Assembly: GCF_003865035.1 (NCBI RefSeq)
Contig: NZ_BHVZ01000004.1
Span: 191,113-255,112, forward strand
Reading direction: 5' to 3'
Length of the DNA stretch: 64,000 nucleotides
Source of the DNA: Anaerotignum faecicola
Lineage (GTDB): Bacteria > Bacillota > Clostridia > Lachnospirales > Anaerotignaceae
Shown one piece after another: positions 16,722-25,776 of the stretch. The notes beneath the pieces were generated by a model. It was given only the letters and a program-made list of their open reading frames with translations, searched no databases and had not been told where the DNA came from. Numbering within the stretch: position 1 is the stretch's first letter; every line of letters starts with the position of its first letter. A program made the position numbers and the translations under genes.

Positions 16722-17426
16722 TCATGCTCCTTCAGAAGCGTAATATTCAACATATTCCTTAACATCGTAAACTGTAAAATTTCCCGTAGCATAATAAACA
16801 TATCCATTATAAGTCACAGCACTTGTTCTACGCCCATCAATAAATTTGTTAGTATAGGTTTTGGAATTATATGTGCTATTCAATGTCATCCATGTAGCAG
16901 ATGTAGCGTCTACTTGATTAAATGTCCAGTATCCATAAGAGTTATCAATAATACCCTCTAAATGGCCTTTCACTGTATTATCATTTAAACCACCTTTATA
17001 TTTTTTGTCAATAATACAGGATTTCATTCTTGCTTGATTACTGTTTTCCCCACACGGAAACCACTGCGCTTTTTCAAGGCTATCTCCAGTTTCTTCATAT
17101 TTTTCTTTCACTTTTTGATTGTGTAAAGAAATTTTTTCTAATTCTTCTCTTAAAAATTTTTCAAATTCATCTGGGGTAAGCTGTTTATTCTCTTTTGTTT
17201 GATTATTTAACAACTGTGTAGTTTTCCCGTCAATATCATTTGGCATACCTTGTCTTATTTCAAGTCCATACTCGTTGCTTAATTCTTCAATTATTTTATC
17301 ATAGTATTCCTGACTATATTCATTTTCTTTCTGAGCGGCAAATGTGCTAGTTTCTGCAGTAGCAGCATACGCAGACATCGGAACAGTCAAAATAAATGCA
17401 AACACTAAATAAACCAATCTCTTCAT
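16722..17426 (-). CDS. Secreted protein of unknown function downstream of blaR1
   Basis: A 234-residue protein with a clear Sec signal peptide (MKRLVYLVFAFILTVPMSAYA, cleavage expected after AYA). The first half of the mature part is charged and helical; the second is rich in Tyr, Thr, Asn and Gly with beta character (GYVYYATGNFTVYDVKEYVEYY). Two cysteines (CGEN... and CIID) may form a disulfide. It follows blaI-blaR1 on the same strand after 257 bp, making it the likely target or partner of that system. No family recognised. Confidence 0.75.
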   Translation of the reverse strand: MKRLVYLVFAFILTVPMSAYAATAETSTFAAQKENEYSQEYYDKIIEELSNEYGLEIRQGMPNDIDGKTTQLLNNQTKENKQLTPDEFEKFLREELEKISLHNQKVKEKYEETGDSLEKAQWFPCGENSNQARMKSCIIDKKYKGGLNDNTVKGHLEGIIDNSYGYWTFNQVDATSATWMTLNSTYNSKTYTNKFIDGRRTSAVTYNGYVYYATGNFTVYDVKEYVEYYASEGA

Positions 17427-17683
17427 GATGTTACCTCCTCGTATAAAATAAATTTATGGAAAACGATAAGAATTTATTGTATACTATTATCAATCCTGTT
17501 TGAAACAGATTTTGTGTTGGTCGCACGCTTCTGCATTTTTCATTCAGGATTTTTTTATCACCTCCATTACAGATTTCTTCTTAACCTTCATAAAACCATC
17601 CCCTTCCAATTAAATATTAAATAACACTTATATTAGTGGTATTTTTCTTCAATCAAATTAAAATGAACCCAAAGCATTATGAA
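17427..17683 (-). promoter_or_regulatory. Spacer between blaR1 and the secreted-protein gene
   Basis: 257 bp without a clear gene. Two very short frames read leftwards (MKVKKKSVMEVIKKS, then MKNAEACDQHKICFKQD); neither is well supported. A ribosome binding site (GAGGAGGTAAC) lies just before the secreted protein's ATG. Confidence 0.3.
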
Positions 17684-18940
17684 TTATCTATATAAATATC
17701 CGCAATAATAACCCACATAAGTTCCACTGGCTGTCTTTTCTCCATACGAATAGGTTAATGTTCCTGTATATGTATACCCATCCTGCTCCATAGATACCTT
17801 CAGGCTGGCAGGAGAAGGTGTTTTAGATTTGTATTTGTAATCTTTAATATAAATAGATTTTGTAGCTCTTTGAGTACTATTCGTATTTATATATGGCTCT
17901 AATTCCTCATAGGAAAGATCCAGAGCAACAGCTTCATCACTCATCAAGCAAATTTCATCGTCAGACACCTCTATTACCTGTATTTGATCGTTATTGCTAT
18001 CATTCATTGCAACAGATACTCCTGTTGTAGCAAAAGCTGTTGCAGCACTTGAAAAAATAAACAGGGATGCCAATGTCATTACCAGGGAAGTCTTTTTAAA
18101 TTTCATAATCATTACAATCCTTTCTTTTAACATACTTTTTTTAATAAAATTATTTGCCAAAATCTTACTTTCGTTCTGCCAAAGTGCCATATTTACAAGC
18201 GTTCTGGCGTACATTTCTCTTTTATCCTCATGTAAGATTTGAATGACCTTTTTATCGCAAAAAATCTCTGTATCCTTATCCATATACCAATACAGCAGCC
18301 ACATACATGGATTGAACCAATGTATACAAACAACAACTACCGATATAATTTTCCACAGATAGTGCATATATTTGATGTGAATACACTCATGCAATAAAAT
18401 ACACTGTAGAGTTTCCTTATCATTTATATTTAAATCTTTAGGCATTATAATAACCGGGTTCAGAAAGCCATAAGATACAGGCGTATCTAAAACAGCAGAA
18501 GTCTTTATTTTTATCCTTCTTACAGGAAATTTTATGCTTTCAAAAACTTCTTCCATCCCTAAGTTCTGTATCAAAGCAGAATTTTCTGCAATATCATTAC
18601 AGTATTTGTGCATTTTTAAAAAATATCTTGCAAAAAATACTGAAATAAAAATTATAAGTACCGTACAAACTATTAACCCTATGGAAATTATCCACTCTGT
18701 TTGTTCTCTCTCCGAGAGTGTAAGATTTAAAATTTGCCTTACGCCACCTTCTAATGCTATTTTCGCATTGTAAATACTATAGTTAGATTTAATTGAGAAT
18801 GGCACTAAGGCTCTGAGCATTGCCAACCACCATAGTCCGCAGAATAATTCTATTGGCAAAAATCTTTTAAAAAGCCCCCTTAAAATAACTGTAAACAATA
18901 CAATACAACTTGCCGAAAAACTCATATATAAAAAACTCAT
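17684..18940 (-). CDS. blaR1: BlaR1/MecR1-type membrane metallopeptidase (M56) lacking a penicillin-binding sensor
   Basis: A 418-residue protein with four to five membrane helices and the zinc motif HECIH at residues 184-188 (LLHECIHIKYMHYL), followed by the downstream NPCMWLLYWYMDKDTEIFCD segment with its conserved D-x-E-x-x-x-D type pattern. These are the M56 BlaR1 features: sensing outside the cell leads to proteolysis and loss of BlaI repression. After the last helix (about residue 300) only 115 residues follow, with an acidic segment and a beta-rich tail, rather than the 240-residue class D beta-lactamase-like sensor. So the signal is probably not a beta-lactam bound in the usual way. 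It is 25 bp after blaI. Confidence 0.85.
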   Translation of the reverse strand: MSFLYMSFSASCIVLFTVILRGLFKRFLPIELFCGLWWLAMLRALVPFSIKSNYSIYNAKIALEGGVRQILNLTLSEREQTEWIISIGLIVCTVLIIFISVFFARYFLKMHKYCNDIAENSALIQNLGMEEVFESIKFPVRRIKIKTSAVLDTPVSYGFLNPVIIMPKDLNINDKETLQCILLHECIHIKYMHYLWKIISVVVVCIHWFNPCMWLLYWYMDKDTEIFCDKKVIQILHEDKREMYARTLVNMALWQNESKILANNFIKKSMLKERIVMIMKFKKTSLVMTLASLFIFSSAATAFATTGVSVAMNDSNNDQIQVIEVSDDEICLMSDEAVALDLSYEELEPYINTNSTQRATKSIYIKDYKYKSKTPSPASLKVSMEQDGYTYTGTLTYSYGEKTASGTYVGYYCGYLYR

Positions 18941-18964
18941 GGCACACTTCCATTCTTCAGCACA

Positions 18965-19318
18965 TTATTTCTTTAAATCATCTATTACCTGAAACAAGCC
19001 TTTAATCTCATCATTTGTCAAATTATCTTTATTTAAATACGCCTTAAAAAAAGCAATTTTGGAAGGATAAGATTTTTCAATCTGTTCAGAAACACTGCTC
19101 ATTTGTGCTTCTTCTTTTGTGATTAAAGCCTTACAGGTAAATTTCGGTTTTTTCCTTTCAATATAGCCTTTATCAACACATTTCTGAACCACTGTATAAG
19201 CAGTTGTTCTTTTCCACCCATCTTCTTTTCCTAAAATTTCCGCAATTTGCCCAGCGGTAAGTTCTCCATGCTCCCATAGAACTTCTAAAACCTTTATTTC
19301 CGAATCATAAAACCTCAT
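18965..19318 (-). CDS. blaI: BlaI/MecI/CopY-family repressor
   Basis: A 117-residue winged-helix protein, MRFYDSEIKVLEVLWEHGEL then TAGQIAEILGKEDGWKRTTAYTVVQKCVDKGYIERKK, the canonical BlaI N-terminal domain, with a helical C-terminal dimerisation region that is the usual cleavage target of the partner peptidase. First gene of the operon with blaR1. A palindromic operator overlaps its promoter at 19410-19439. Confidence 0.93.
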   Translation of the reverse strand: MRFYDSEIKVLEVLWEHGELTAGQIAEILGKEDGWKRTTAYTVVQKCVDKGYIERKKPKFTCKALITKEEAQMSSVSEQIEKSYPSKIAFFKAYLNKDNLTNDEIKGLFQVIDDLKK

Positions 19319-19409
19319 ATAACCAACTCTTTTCCATAAACTTTTTCTCTTTCTTCTCTCTAAAATATCTCTAAATACAGCCCATAAAACTGTCTATTGG
19401 TGTAGTCAG

Positions 19410-19439
19410 ATTATATCATTGACTATTGTTATAGTCAAT
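19410..19439 (-). promoter_or_regulatory. blaI promoter with overlapping palindromic operator
   Basis: On the minus strand TTGACT (19433-19438), 17 bp, TATAAT (19410-19415). The -35 lies within the perfect inverted repeat ATTGACTAT-N4-ATAGTCAAT (19418-19439). This fits autorepression by BlaI. A further half-site-like TGTAGTCA lies at 19401-19408. Confidence 0.75.
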
Positions 19440-19493
19440 ATGGCATATTGCTATATCACCTTTTGTTACATTTTGCCAAAAAATGGCACAAAA

Positions 19494-19523
19494 AAACGGT
19501 TAATTTATAATCAACCGTTTTCT
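19494..19523. terminator. Bidirectional-type terminator between blaI and the ATPase pseudogene
   Basis: AACGGTTAAT pairs with ATCAACCGTT (one mismatch), flanked by A-run and T-run, so it can end the leftward ATPase transcript. Confidence 0.65.
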
Positions 19524-19588
19524 TACTAAGCTATAATTCTTTTCTTGCATCTGTCGCAAAACCACTTCTATATTCACTCCAAATCTAT

Positions 19589-20887
19589 CTACCCCCCTAA
19601 AAGCTCCTTGGTCTTTCCGACTAGATATAATGGAATATTGGTAATATTACCGTCCTTTCTATATCCCATTTTTGAAAATCTGACTGCATATTGGGGGTGA
19701 TTGTCTGCAACATATTTTTTGAAGGTCGGTGCCGATTTATCCTCACCGCCTTTTGTTTCAACAGGAATAATATCCATACCGTACTGTAGCACAAAATCAA
19801 TTTCCCCATTTCTGCTTGAAAAGTATCTCGGCATTACATCAAACTGCCCCCTAAGCTGCTGCAAAACATAATTTTCCGTCAGCTGGCCTTTGAACTGATA
19901 GGTTGACTTTAACAGGATTGCACTGTTATCAATGCCCGCCATCTGCTTTAACAATCCGGTATCAAATAAAAATAATTTAAATTGGTCTAACTTATCAAAG
20001 GCAGAGAGCGGATGCTCCAGCTTAGAAACATTATATATCCGGTTTAGCATACCTGCAGAAACAAGCCATTCTATTGCTTCTTCAAAATCTCTGGCTCTTG
20101 CCCCTTCTTTCACTGCTCCATACATGAATTTTTCATTTGACTTTGCAAGCTGCGTTACAATACTGCGAAAAACCATAAGGATTCGTCCGCTATTCACCTT
20201 ACCATTGTGTTTAGAAAAATCGTTTTCGTATACCTCGATCAGTTCACGTTGAATTTGAGCAATTTTAGCCGGGTCTTTATGCTTTAACCAAGAAGAAACA
20301 CATTCAGGCATTCCCCCTATAATAAGATAATTGTTATAAGCTTCCAACAGTCTATTATGAAAGATTTCTTCTATCTGCTGTTCCTTATGGATATCCTCAT
20401 AATAAGCAAATAAGGGTGCATCTGTTGCCTCCAAGAACTCCTCAAATGTCAAAGGAAAAATATCTAATAAATTTACCATTCCAACCGGATACGATTTCGG
20501 CTTTGCAAGAAGCGTTCCAAGGAGGCTCCCAGCAGCAATAACATGGTACTCATTTGCCTTTTCTTTAAAGTATTTCAGCGCATTTAATGCCTCCGGGCAT
20601 TCCTGCACCTCATCAAATATAATCAGAGTGTCTTCCGGATATATTTTCTCCCCGGCAATCATTGAAAGCAGCTCGATAATACGCTGCGGATTTTTATTGG
20701 TTTCAAAAATTGATTTTAACTCATCTTCTTCATCAAAGTTGAACTATACAAAGCTCTTATAATAGTTTTTACCAAACTCTTTCATCAACCAAGTTTTCCC
20801 AACCCGCCTGGCTCCCTTTAAAACCATTGGCTTACGCTCATCGCTCGATTTTCATGCCACTAATTTCCACATAGCTGTTCTTTTCAA
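19589..20887 (-). pseudogene. DUF4143-type AAA ATPase with two premature stops
   Basis: The frame from a TTG at 20885-20887, which has a strong AAGGAGGGGA site, to the stop at 19589 is one continuous reading frame broken only by TGA at 20852-20854 and TAG at 20744-20746. The Walker A (KGARRVGKTWL) lies between the two stops; Walker B-like LIIFDEVQECPEAL follows the second. The C-terminal half is the DUF4143 nuclease-like domain (GEIDFVLQYG...VETKGG). Both stops are one transition from likely sense codons (TGG, CAG). The 357-residue part after the second stop could still be made from an internal start but would lack the P-loop. Such ATPases are common, often mobile, and of unclear role. Confidence 0.8.
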
Positions 20888-21035
20888 AGTATCCCCTCCT
20901 TTTTGCTAAGTCTAGCATAACACATTTTTTTCAATGATTTTAATTGTATTTATCACATTTTTTTCGCTATTTATAAGTATAAAAAACACATTTTTCCAAC
21001 TTTTTCATATCGTAAATATACATTTTATTTGTATA

Positions 21036-21335
21036 CTAATTTACTGTTCCATTAACGTCATACTTTCCAGCAGCAATCTCTCCGGGACCGGCAAGCTTTG
21101 GATCAACACAAAAAGCCGGATGTTTTGTCCCATCCTCGTCATACCACCAAGCAGACGAATGAAGAACATTCTTCCCATCGTACTGGATATCGTTGATGTC
21201 TTTTCCCTTTACTACTGTGATTTTTCTCGTTACACTACCTTCGCCTGCTGCTTGTGCAGTAAGTGGTGACTGAATAAAAGGCAGTGCAACTACCAGAGCA
21301 AGCAAAAGTGCAAGAAATCTTTTCTTTTTTTGCAT
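21036..21335 (-). pseudogene. Truncated secreted protein, possibly a thioester-domain adhesin start
   Basis: 99 residues: signal peptide (MQKKKRFLALLLALVVALPF..LTAQA) then a short domain with HPAFCVDPKLAGPGE, a pattern resembling the cysteine-containing start of surface thioester/Cna-type adhesins, which are normally several hundred residues. It stops soon after at GTVN. I read it as a truncated adhesin gene; it could instead be a genuine small secreted protein. Confidence 0.5.
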
Positions 21336-21366
21336 ACTTCTTCACCCTTTCTTTTTTTGCAAATAG

Positions 21367-21395
21367 AAAAGAGATACGATTTTTCGTATCTCTTT
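21367..21395. terminator. Terminator between the CAP gene and the truncated secreted gene
   Basis: Perfect 12-bp stem AAAGAGATACGA / TCGTATCTCTTT with a four-T loop and flanking T and A runs, so it works in either direction. Confidence 0.85.
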
Positions 21396-21427
21396 CTTTT
21401 AGCTATTAAATTCAGTTTTAAAATAAC

Positions 21428-22453
21428 TTAGTCGGAAAACATAATAACCCAATGAGAACCTTCATGGCCTACGCCTGCATATTTCCATTTTGTATTTAAC
21501 ATATTTTCCTTATGCCCTTTAGTAGAATTCATCCATCCATTAACTGCTGTTTCTGGACTATACCAACTACTAATATTTTCAGAAATTGACTTTGTTTCAT
21601 AAGAATTATCTACTTCATATACGACTGTTCTAAAATCTTTTCCGTTCGGTCTTGTATGCCCCCATGCTTGTGTAATTTCTTTTGCTCTAATTTGTGCTGC
21701 CTTTGCTAATGTAGAATCTAATGCAAGAGAAGAAACACTAACTTTTTCACGTTCCTCGTTAACCAAACGAATTACTTCGTCGGCATAGTTGCTTTCATCC
21801 ATCTGAGTGGTTTCTTGTTGTTTTTCTTTATCTTTCAAATTTACTTCTTCCGATTCAGTTTGCAATCTTTTTGTATCACCTTCTCGGATATTAGCATATT
21901 CCAGCACATCACTGTATTTCGGGAACTGTTCTACAGGCTTTGTTGTAATTTGAACAGTTTGCGATGCACTATCCCATTTAATATCAGAATAAGTGCATTC
22001 AGCAATATCTCTGATACCAAGTAAGGTTCTGCCGTTAATTGTAGCAATCGGAACTGTCACAGGAGCTTCTTTGGTTTGATAGGGAGTTTTTCCATCAATA
22101 CGGCTGCTTCTGGTTTGATGCTCAATATTGATATTGGTTTGATAGCCTGCCCAATAAGTATCAGATTTTTTAACGATATTTTTTAAGACAATATCGTGTT
22201 CCTGCTGAAACTGTCCATCTACTACTGTATTACCGTAATAAGTGAACCATTCAACATCCCAGCCCATTTTTTCTGCCACTGCTCTTACCGGAACCATAAC
22301 ACGCCCATTGATATTCACAGGCTGCTGATCACCAAAACTTACTTTTTGGCCATCTACCGTTACAGTGATGTTATCAGCTGCAAAAGCTGTCGGAACAGCA
22401 CCGAATACCATTGCCGTTGTCAGCAGTGCAGTCACCATTCTTTTCTTCTTCAT
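21428..22453 (-). CDS. Secreted CAP-domain protein with copper-amine-oxidase-like N-terminal domain
   Basis: From the ATG at 22451-22453 (AAGGAGGAG site) the protein is 341 residues; an ATG 31 codons earlier has no site and would precede the signal peptide. The signal peptide (MKKKRMVTALLTTAMVFGAV) ends at AFA. Residues about 25-165 carry the Cu_amine_oxidN1-type pattern (INGRVMVPVRAVAEKMGWDV; INGRTLLGIRDIAE), a cell-wall-associated stalk domain. The C-terminal 120 residues are a CAP/SCP domain (VNEEREKVSVSSLALDSTLA, HTRPNGKDF, NISSWYSPE, HKENML, GVGHEGSHWVIMF). The combination is common in Clostridia and is thought to act at the cell wall; the exact activity is unknown. Confidence 0.9.
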   Translation of the reverse strand: MKKKRMVTALLTTAMVFGAVPTAFAADNITVTVDGQKVSFGDQQPVNINGRVMVPVRAVAEKMGWDVEWFTYYGNTVVDGQFQQEHDIVLKNIVKKSDTYWAGYQTNINIEHQTRSSRIDGKTPYQTKEAPVTVPIATINGRTLLGIRDIAECTYSDIKWDSASQTVQITTKPVEQFPKYSDVLEYANIREGDTKRLQTESEEVNLKDKEKQQETTQMDESNYADEVIRLVNEEREKVSVSSLALDSTLAKAAQIRAKEITQAWGHTRPNGKDFRTVVYEVDNSYETKSISENISSWYSPETAVNGWMNSTKGHKENMLNTKWKYAGVGHEGSHWVIMFSD

Positions 22454-22615
22454 AGTATCTCCTCCTTGATTTTTTTCAAAGAACCGGTTGATTTCATTTA
22501 ACCGTATTTTACCATAGCAGAAATACGATTTCATCAAATCGAACACCCCAATTTTTAAAAACCGGAAAATTTATTTCTTTTCCCTATCGTTCTTTTTCAT
22601 TTTAATCTCTTGATA

Positions 22616-22645
22616 CAAAAAAGAGCAACTGTAGCATCCGCTCTT
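22616..22645. terminator. Terminator beside palindromic repeat copy 1
   Basis: AAGAGC(A/G) pairs with the GCTCTT downstream, flanked by an A run and TTCTTGTG. It lies beyond the TOPRIM-like gene, reading leftwards. The arrangement terminator, about 40 bp, palindrome recurs at 26318-26406. Confidence 0.5.
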
Positions 22646-22679
22646 CTTGTGTTTCCTATTGTATTTCACTATTCCCACT

Positions 22680-22701
22680 TTGGGACACCGTGTCCCGAAG
22701 T
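22680..22701. repeat. 22-bp palindromic repeat, copy 1
   Basis: Contains GGGACACCGTGTCCC, a perfect dyad, flanked by TT and GAAGT. It is identical to 26385-26406 and 26422-26443. It lies at the end of the AAA/TOPRIM-like operon. Confidence 0.85.
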
Positions 22702-22730
22702 ACAACTTCTTCTTTTATCAACAAATTCCT

Positions 22731-23249
22731 CTATCGTAACAAGTCCAACAATGTATATTCCCCTTTTGGCACTTTTGAAATCTCATGATGTTTTTTTATA
22801 GCAGCTACAAGCACCATCGGATCAGCAAAGTAGCTTTTGACAAATCTATACGTTTTTACATCTGCCATCCTTAGATCCTCTTTACAGAAATCACTGGGCT
22901 TTTTCCGTGATTTCTTATATTCCTTATACTTATTCTCATTATGGATGATCAACATCTCTATTTCTGGAGCAGTTACTACATTTATAACGTCCACTTTGCC
23001 AGCATAGGCCTTACTGAGTTTAAAATTTTCGCCTCTTGAATCAAGGATTCTAATAACAGAAATTTTGTCCTTAAATCCCTTTCTCAAATATTTTTCTTCA
23101 AATTTTTTGGCTTCTCGACAACGGATTACTTCTTCCTCAATCATCTCTTCTCTATTAAAAATCAAAAGGTTATAATCCAGAAGTATGTCCATGATAGCAT
23201 TTTCAGCCGAACCTTCACAAATACACGCCTTATAATTTGCTAATTCCAT
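22731..23249 (-). CDS. Probable TOPRIM-like effector paired with the AAA ATPase
   Basis: 172 residues from the ATG at 23247-23249, chosen over a GTG two codons earlier because AGGAGG is five bases before it. Acidic positions fit a TOPRIM-type fold: E12 and E15 in CEGSAE after a beta strand, D70 in IRILDSRGE, and a TAPEIEMLIIHNENKY segment like the third conserved block of RloB/TOPRIM-type proteins. The ribosome binding site overlaps the stop of the upstream ATPase gene, so they are cotranslated. ATPase plus TOPRIM-like pairs (PARIS, RloAB, AbiL-like) are antiviral modules; I infer the same here. Fold assignment is by motif reading only. Confidence 0.6.
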   Translation of the reverse strand: MELANYKACICEGSAENAIMDILLDYNLLIFNREEMIEEEVIRCREAKKFEEKYLRKGFKDKISVIRILDSRGENFKLSKAYAGKVDVINVVTAPEIEMLIIHNENKYKEYKKSRKKPSDFCKEDLRMADVKTYRFVKSYFADPMVLVAAIKKHHEISKVPKGEYTLLDLLR

Positions 23250-23258
23250 ATGCACCTC

Positions 23259-24413
23259 CTACATAAGTGCTAAGGCAATGCTCTTCTTTAACCGCATATA
23301 AGCCTCATATGTCGGAGTTGTTCCCTCAAGGAAACCGCTCTGGTATGCATCACTTTTCTTAATATCGTTTCTTTTCAATATATTTGATAGATTCTCCACC
23401 GTAATACCATTACGATTTCTAGTGATAAAAATGCTGTCGTTGCGATCATATTCATCCAGTAACTCTGGATAATGTGTAGAGAAAATAAGTGTGCCACCAT
23501 TTTTATTCAGTTTACTATCCATGAAGAACCGAATCAATGTTATTACAATTTCTTTATTAAAGTGATTCTCCACTTCATCTATAACCATATACCCGCCGCT
23601 TTGTAAGACTTCCTGTGCCAAGGTAAATGTAATCATTCCTTTTACTGTACCGGATGAAAGATAATTATTCAATTCTACCGGATTATTAAGAAGAATTTCC
23701 TCCTTATCCTTGAACTTCAAATGGATTAATGTTTTATTTTCATTTTCATCAAAGTGCAGCTTCTCAATCGTCGGATCTAAGAACATAATAACTTCTGACG
23801 GAATTTCTTCTGAGAATGTAAGAACATTTTCATTCGTATATTTCAAGAGATTAACAATACACACATGCTCTTTCGCCTTCTTATTTCTGGCAATCATAAT
23901 ACTTACATCATCTGGCAAAAAGTCCTCCTGACTACTTCTAACCATTGCAGGCTCTTTACCTTCAAAAATGAGCATCCCCTTACGGGTAGTCACCTCATCT
24001 ACGTCTTTTATCCATAAAGATTCTGAAAGGATACTGTAACTCGTTCCTTCCGGCTTGCTTTTTCGGGAAGTAATTATCGTTTCCAATCGGCAGATTTCAT
24101 TCAACTTTCCAGAAAAGAAATACATATTCAATTTGACCTCTTTTGCATCACCCAATATATCTCTAGTCTCTATATGGTTTATTGGCTCATTATTGATTAT
24201 ATCTAAAGCAAGCAAAATAACCTTCAAAACAGATGTCTTTCCGGATGCATTGATACCTATAAACCCCGTTGCAGAATTCATATAAATATTTGAAAATAAT
24301 GGATACAAAATATTCTTTTGTTCTTCAGCGACCCTCTGCTGTGCATAAAAAGATAAATCCAGTTTTTCCTTGAATAATGGTAGCCCTTCCGCTGTAATAC
24401 GAAGAAGTTTCAT
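23259..24413 (-). CDS. AAA ATPase (AAA_15/AAA_21, SMC-like head) of a probable defence pair
   Basis: A 384-residue ATPase with Walker A GINASGKTS (residues 53-61), Walker B GYMVIDEVENHF, and the H-loop LIFSTHYPELLD: the layout of AAA_15/AAA_21 ATPases related to OLD, PARIS AriA and AbiL. There is no fused nuclease domain; the nuclease-like part is the next gene. Its start is 235 bp from the ApeA-like gene. Reads leftwards inside the segment bounded by the 22-bp palindromes. Confidence 0.8.
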   Translation of the reverse strand: MKLLRITAEGLPLFKEKLDLSFYAQQRVAEEQKNILYPLFSNIYMNSATGFIGINASGKTSVLKVILLALDIINNEPINHIETRDILGDAKEVKLNMYFFSGKLNEICRLETIITSRKSKPEGTSYSILSESLWIKDVDEVTTRKGMLIFEGKEPAMVRSSQEDFLPDDVSIMIARNKKAKEHVCIVNLLKYTNENVLTFSEEIPSEVIMFLDPTIEKLHFDENENKTLIHLKFKDKEEILLNNPVELNNYLSSGTVKGMITFTLAQEVLQSGGYMVIDEVENHFNKEIVITLIRFFMDSKLNKNGGTLIFSTHYPELLDEYDRNDSIFITRNRNGITVENLSNILKRNDIKKSDAYQSGFLEGTTPTYEAYMRLKKSIALALM

Positions 24414-24647
24414 AGTTACCTCCTGACTTATAAACAGATTTTCCGTTTTTAATCTATATCTATAAGTAGTTTATCACTTAATATAAAATTTATCAACGTA
24501 TTTTTCGTTTTTATTTTTACATGTTTATCCTATAAATACACAAAAAGCTCCAACATATTCCGAATTCCAAGGGAACAGGTTGAATCTTTATCTTTTCTTT
24601 TTGTTGAAGTGCAGTCTAGTAAATAGTTTCTAATCTACCCTCCAATT

Positions 24648-25601
24648 TTAATATATTAAGTTCGGAAACTGACTTTCAAATTTCTTTATTTCTTTTTTAA
24701 TTACAACATCCAGTTTATCTTTAGGAAACCCCATCTCCAACCAGATTATATAACGAAACATCCACTCAAGTTTAATTGCATAAAAACCGCATTGTGCTCC
24801 GTCAAGCACCCCGTTCTGTTTAGCATTAACATGAAAAACTTTATTTCTTGTTTTTACAATTTTCTGAATCAGAGTCTTTCTTCTTCGATATTCCCTAGAA
24901 AAAATCGTTTTTCCATATGTTTCTATAAGAGCCGTCATATAACATGCAAAGGACTTTTTACCACGAATTGACAATTCGAATTTCTCTTTACAATTCTCGC
25001 ACTGCACTGTTCTGGTTGTATTATTCTCTGATTTTACTATGATTTTCTTCTCTTTCTCTAACCTTTTTCCAAAAGCTTCAAAACACTCTGCCAGCATGGA
25101 AATTCGCACATCCGCTGTTAATCCATTCAAACAATTAGCAAATAATGCTACCTGGTTAATTATTCCCAATGAAGATTGTAATTTAAGCCACTTTAAAAAA
25201 TATCGCTTATATTCTTTATCTGTCAGTTCCAAAGGAATTTTATGCTTATACTTTTCACTGAAAAAATAAGGAAGTTCAACATCCGTAATGGAATTTGTAA
25301 CATCAATACCGTCTGTCTTACATTTTTTCATACAATAAAAAGCACCATCTACCAAATATTCATATCTTCTTATATCTCCAAGATAATGATATATTTTTTC
25401 AAAAGTAGTTGGAGTATCAACTGATATACTTATTTTTTTCTCATTACCAATTACAGCAATTTCTATCGCATAAGTAACATGGTCTTTTTTAAATGAGAAA
25501 CAACTTTTTTCAAAACATATTTGTGTACTATTAATGCCTCTCCATTCTAACGACAAATGCCTCTATGTCTTTAATTGGTCATATGTAGTATTTTCAGTCA
25601 T
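24648..25601 (-). pseudogene. ApeA-like HEPN protein gene with an early amber codon
   Basis: The best-supported start is the ATG at 25599-25601 behind GGAGGAAG; this frame reads MTENTTYDQLKT, then TAG at 25563-25565, then continues in the same frame for 304 residues. A TTG at 25554-25556 could restart but has no site. The C-terminal half has a CxxC (QCENCKEKFEL) and then RNKVFH, the R-x4-H catalytic motif of HEPN ribonucleases (about R237/H242 counted from the TTG). Layout and size fit ApeA-type anti-phage HEPN proteins. It is either a pseudogene by one nonsense mutation or a gene translated from the TTG. Confidence is for the ApeA/HEPN reading. Confidence 0.6.
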
Positions 25602-25776
25602 CCAATAGCTTCCTCCTTTCTGCAATCTTCTTTTAATATACCACAGCAACCCTTGCTTTACTACATAAGAAAACGCTTCTTAATCACAGTTCATCATTTC
25701 AACTTTTCTATATTTAATATCACACGGGGCATCCTCTAAATCGTAATCTCCTTATCCACAGCTTTTAAAATCCCCC

